Positions 40,103 to 40,207 of a DNA stretch of 40,207 nt are shown in pieces. A model generated the notes under the pieces. The model was not told the DNA's origin, searched no databases, and saw only the letters and a program-made list of their open reading frames with translations. The DNA is from a virus: IMG/VR virus record IMGVR_UViG_3300009788_000184, positions 1-40,207 of that record. One strand, 5' to 3'. Position 1 is the first letter of the stretch. Each line of letters begins with the position of its first letter. The translations under genes and the position numbers were made by a program.

Positions 40103-40207
40103 AAAAAGCGTTAAAATCCACTGTCATAAAAAAAAAGCTAAAACACTCATTTTTAATGATTTAGTTTGAATTTTTTTGGACTTAAAATCAAAAACAGACA
40201 GAAAAAG
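40103..40207. other. Non-coding window edge upstream of portal operon
   Basis: There is no gene here. The stretch is A/T-rich with A9 and T7 runs. If the map is circular it adjoins position 1, downstream of terL. I see no strong hairpin. Confidence 0.4.

Noticed and set aside
1-40207. tRNA or rRNA genes
   Set aside because: No cloverleaf-like sequence or conserved rRNA segment was noticed in the non-coding gaps, although a covariance search could not be run.

Overview
The window looks like the complete or near-complete genome of a tailed, probably siphovirus-like phage that infects a Bacteroidetes (most likely flavobacterial) host. Every gene I can support is on the minus strand. The evidence for the host is low GC, the near absence of Shine-Dalgarno sequences with A/T-rich leaders instead, TAnnTTTG-type -7 promoter boxes, a tail-fibre-like protein with typical Bacteroidetes motifs (a signal peptide ending in SSFAQ, LLPPRM, LDVQGNINTTGIYKV), and many small proteins of kinds seen mainly in Bacteroidetes phages. 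I see no integrase, transposase, tRNA, rRNA or CRISPR. The window cut falls between the large terminase (91-1611) and the portal operon (start 40060). These are normally neighbours, so the sequence is probably a circular map opened at an arbitrary point; this is an inference.

Read as a circle in the direction of transcription (decreasing coordinates), there are two blocks. The early/middle block runs from 30594 to 17749. It holds about 14 small, mostly uncharacterised early genes including a Fis-like HTH protein, then a Cro-like HTH regulator, a DUF4406-type protein, a 1052-residue primase-AAA+ helicase fusion, an HNH endonuclease, an ASCH-like protein, zinc-ribbon proteins and several tiny membrane proteins that the usual size limits would miss. 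The late block runs from 17646 through position 1, then from 40207 down to 30652. In order it holds the tail-module protein and tape measure (TMP), tail-tip proteins (one with leucine-rich repeats), a 508-bp non-coding region with iteron-like repeats, tail-tube-like protein, S49 head protease with a probable nested scaffold, major capsid protein, terminase subunits, portal and adaptor, fibre-like protein, holin candidates, an amidase endolysin and a spanin-like protein.

The most interesting content is regulatory. (1) Four sites (40065-40102, 35957-35994, 17651-17688, 7255-7292) share the invariant 10-mer GTCCTTTATT followed, after exactly 18 nt, by an AAATTTG-like box. All four lie at the head of late structural transcription units and look like a phage-specific late promoter. 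(2) ACTACAA elements with an 11-bp (one helical turn) period lie upstream of the early operon (30614-30640) and upstream of the Cro-like regulator (26299-26361). A perfect palindrome of the same element covers the -7 box of the tail-operon late promoter (17645-17664). This suggests one repressor touching early, regulator and late transcription. (3) The 8370-8877 gap carries ten copies of an 8-bp unit (consensus TGSTCAAC) in tandem and inverted blocks around a 71-nt stretch with only 7 G/C, which is the layout of an iteron-type replication origin.
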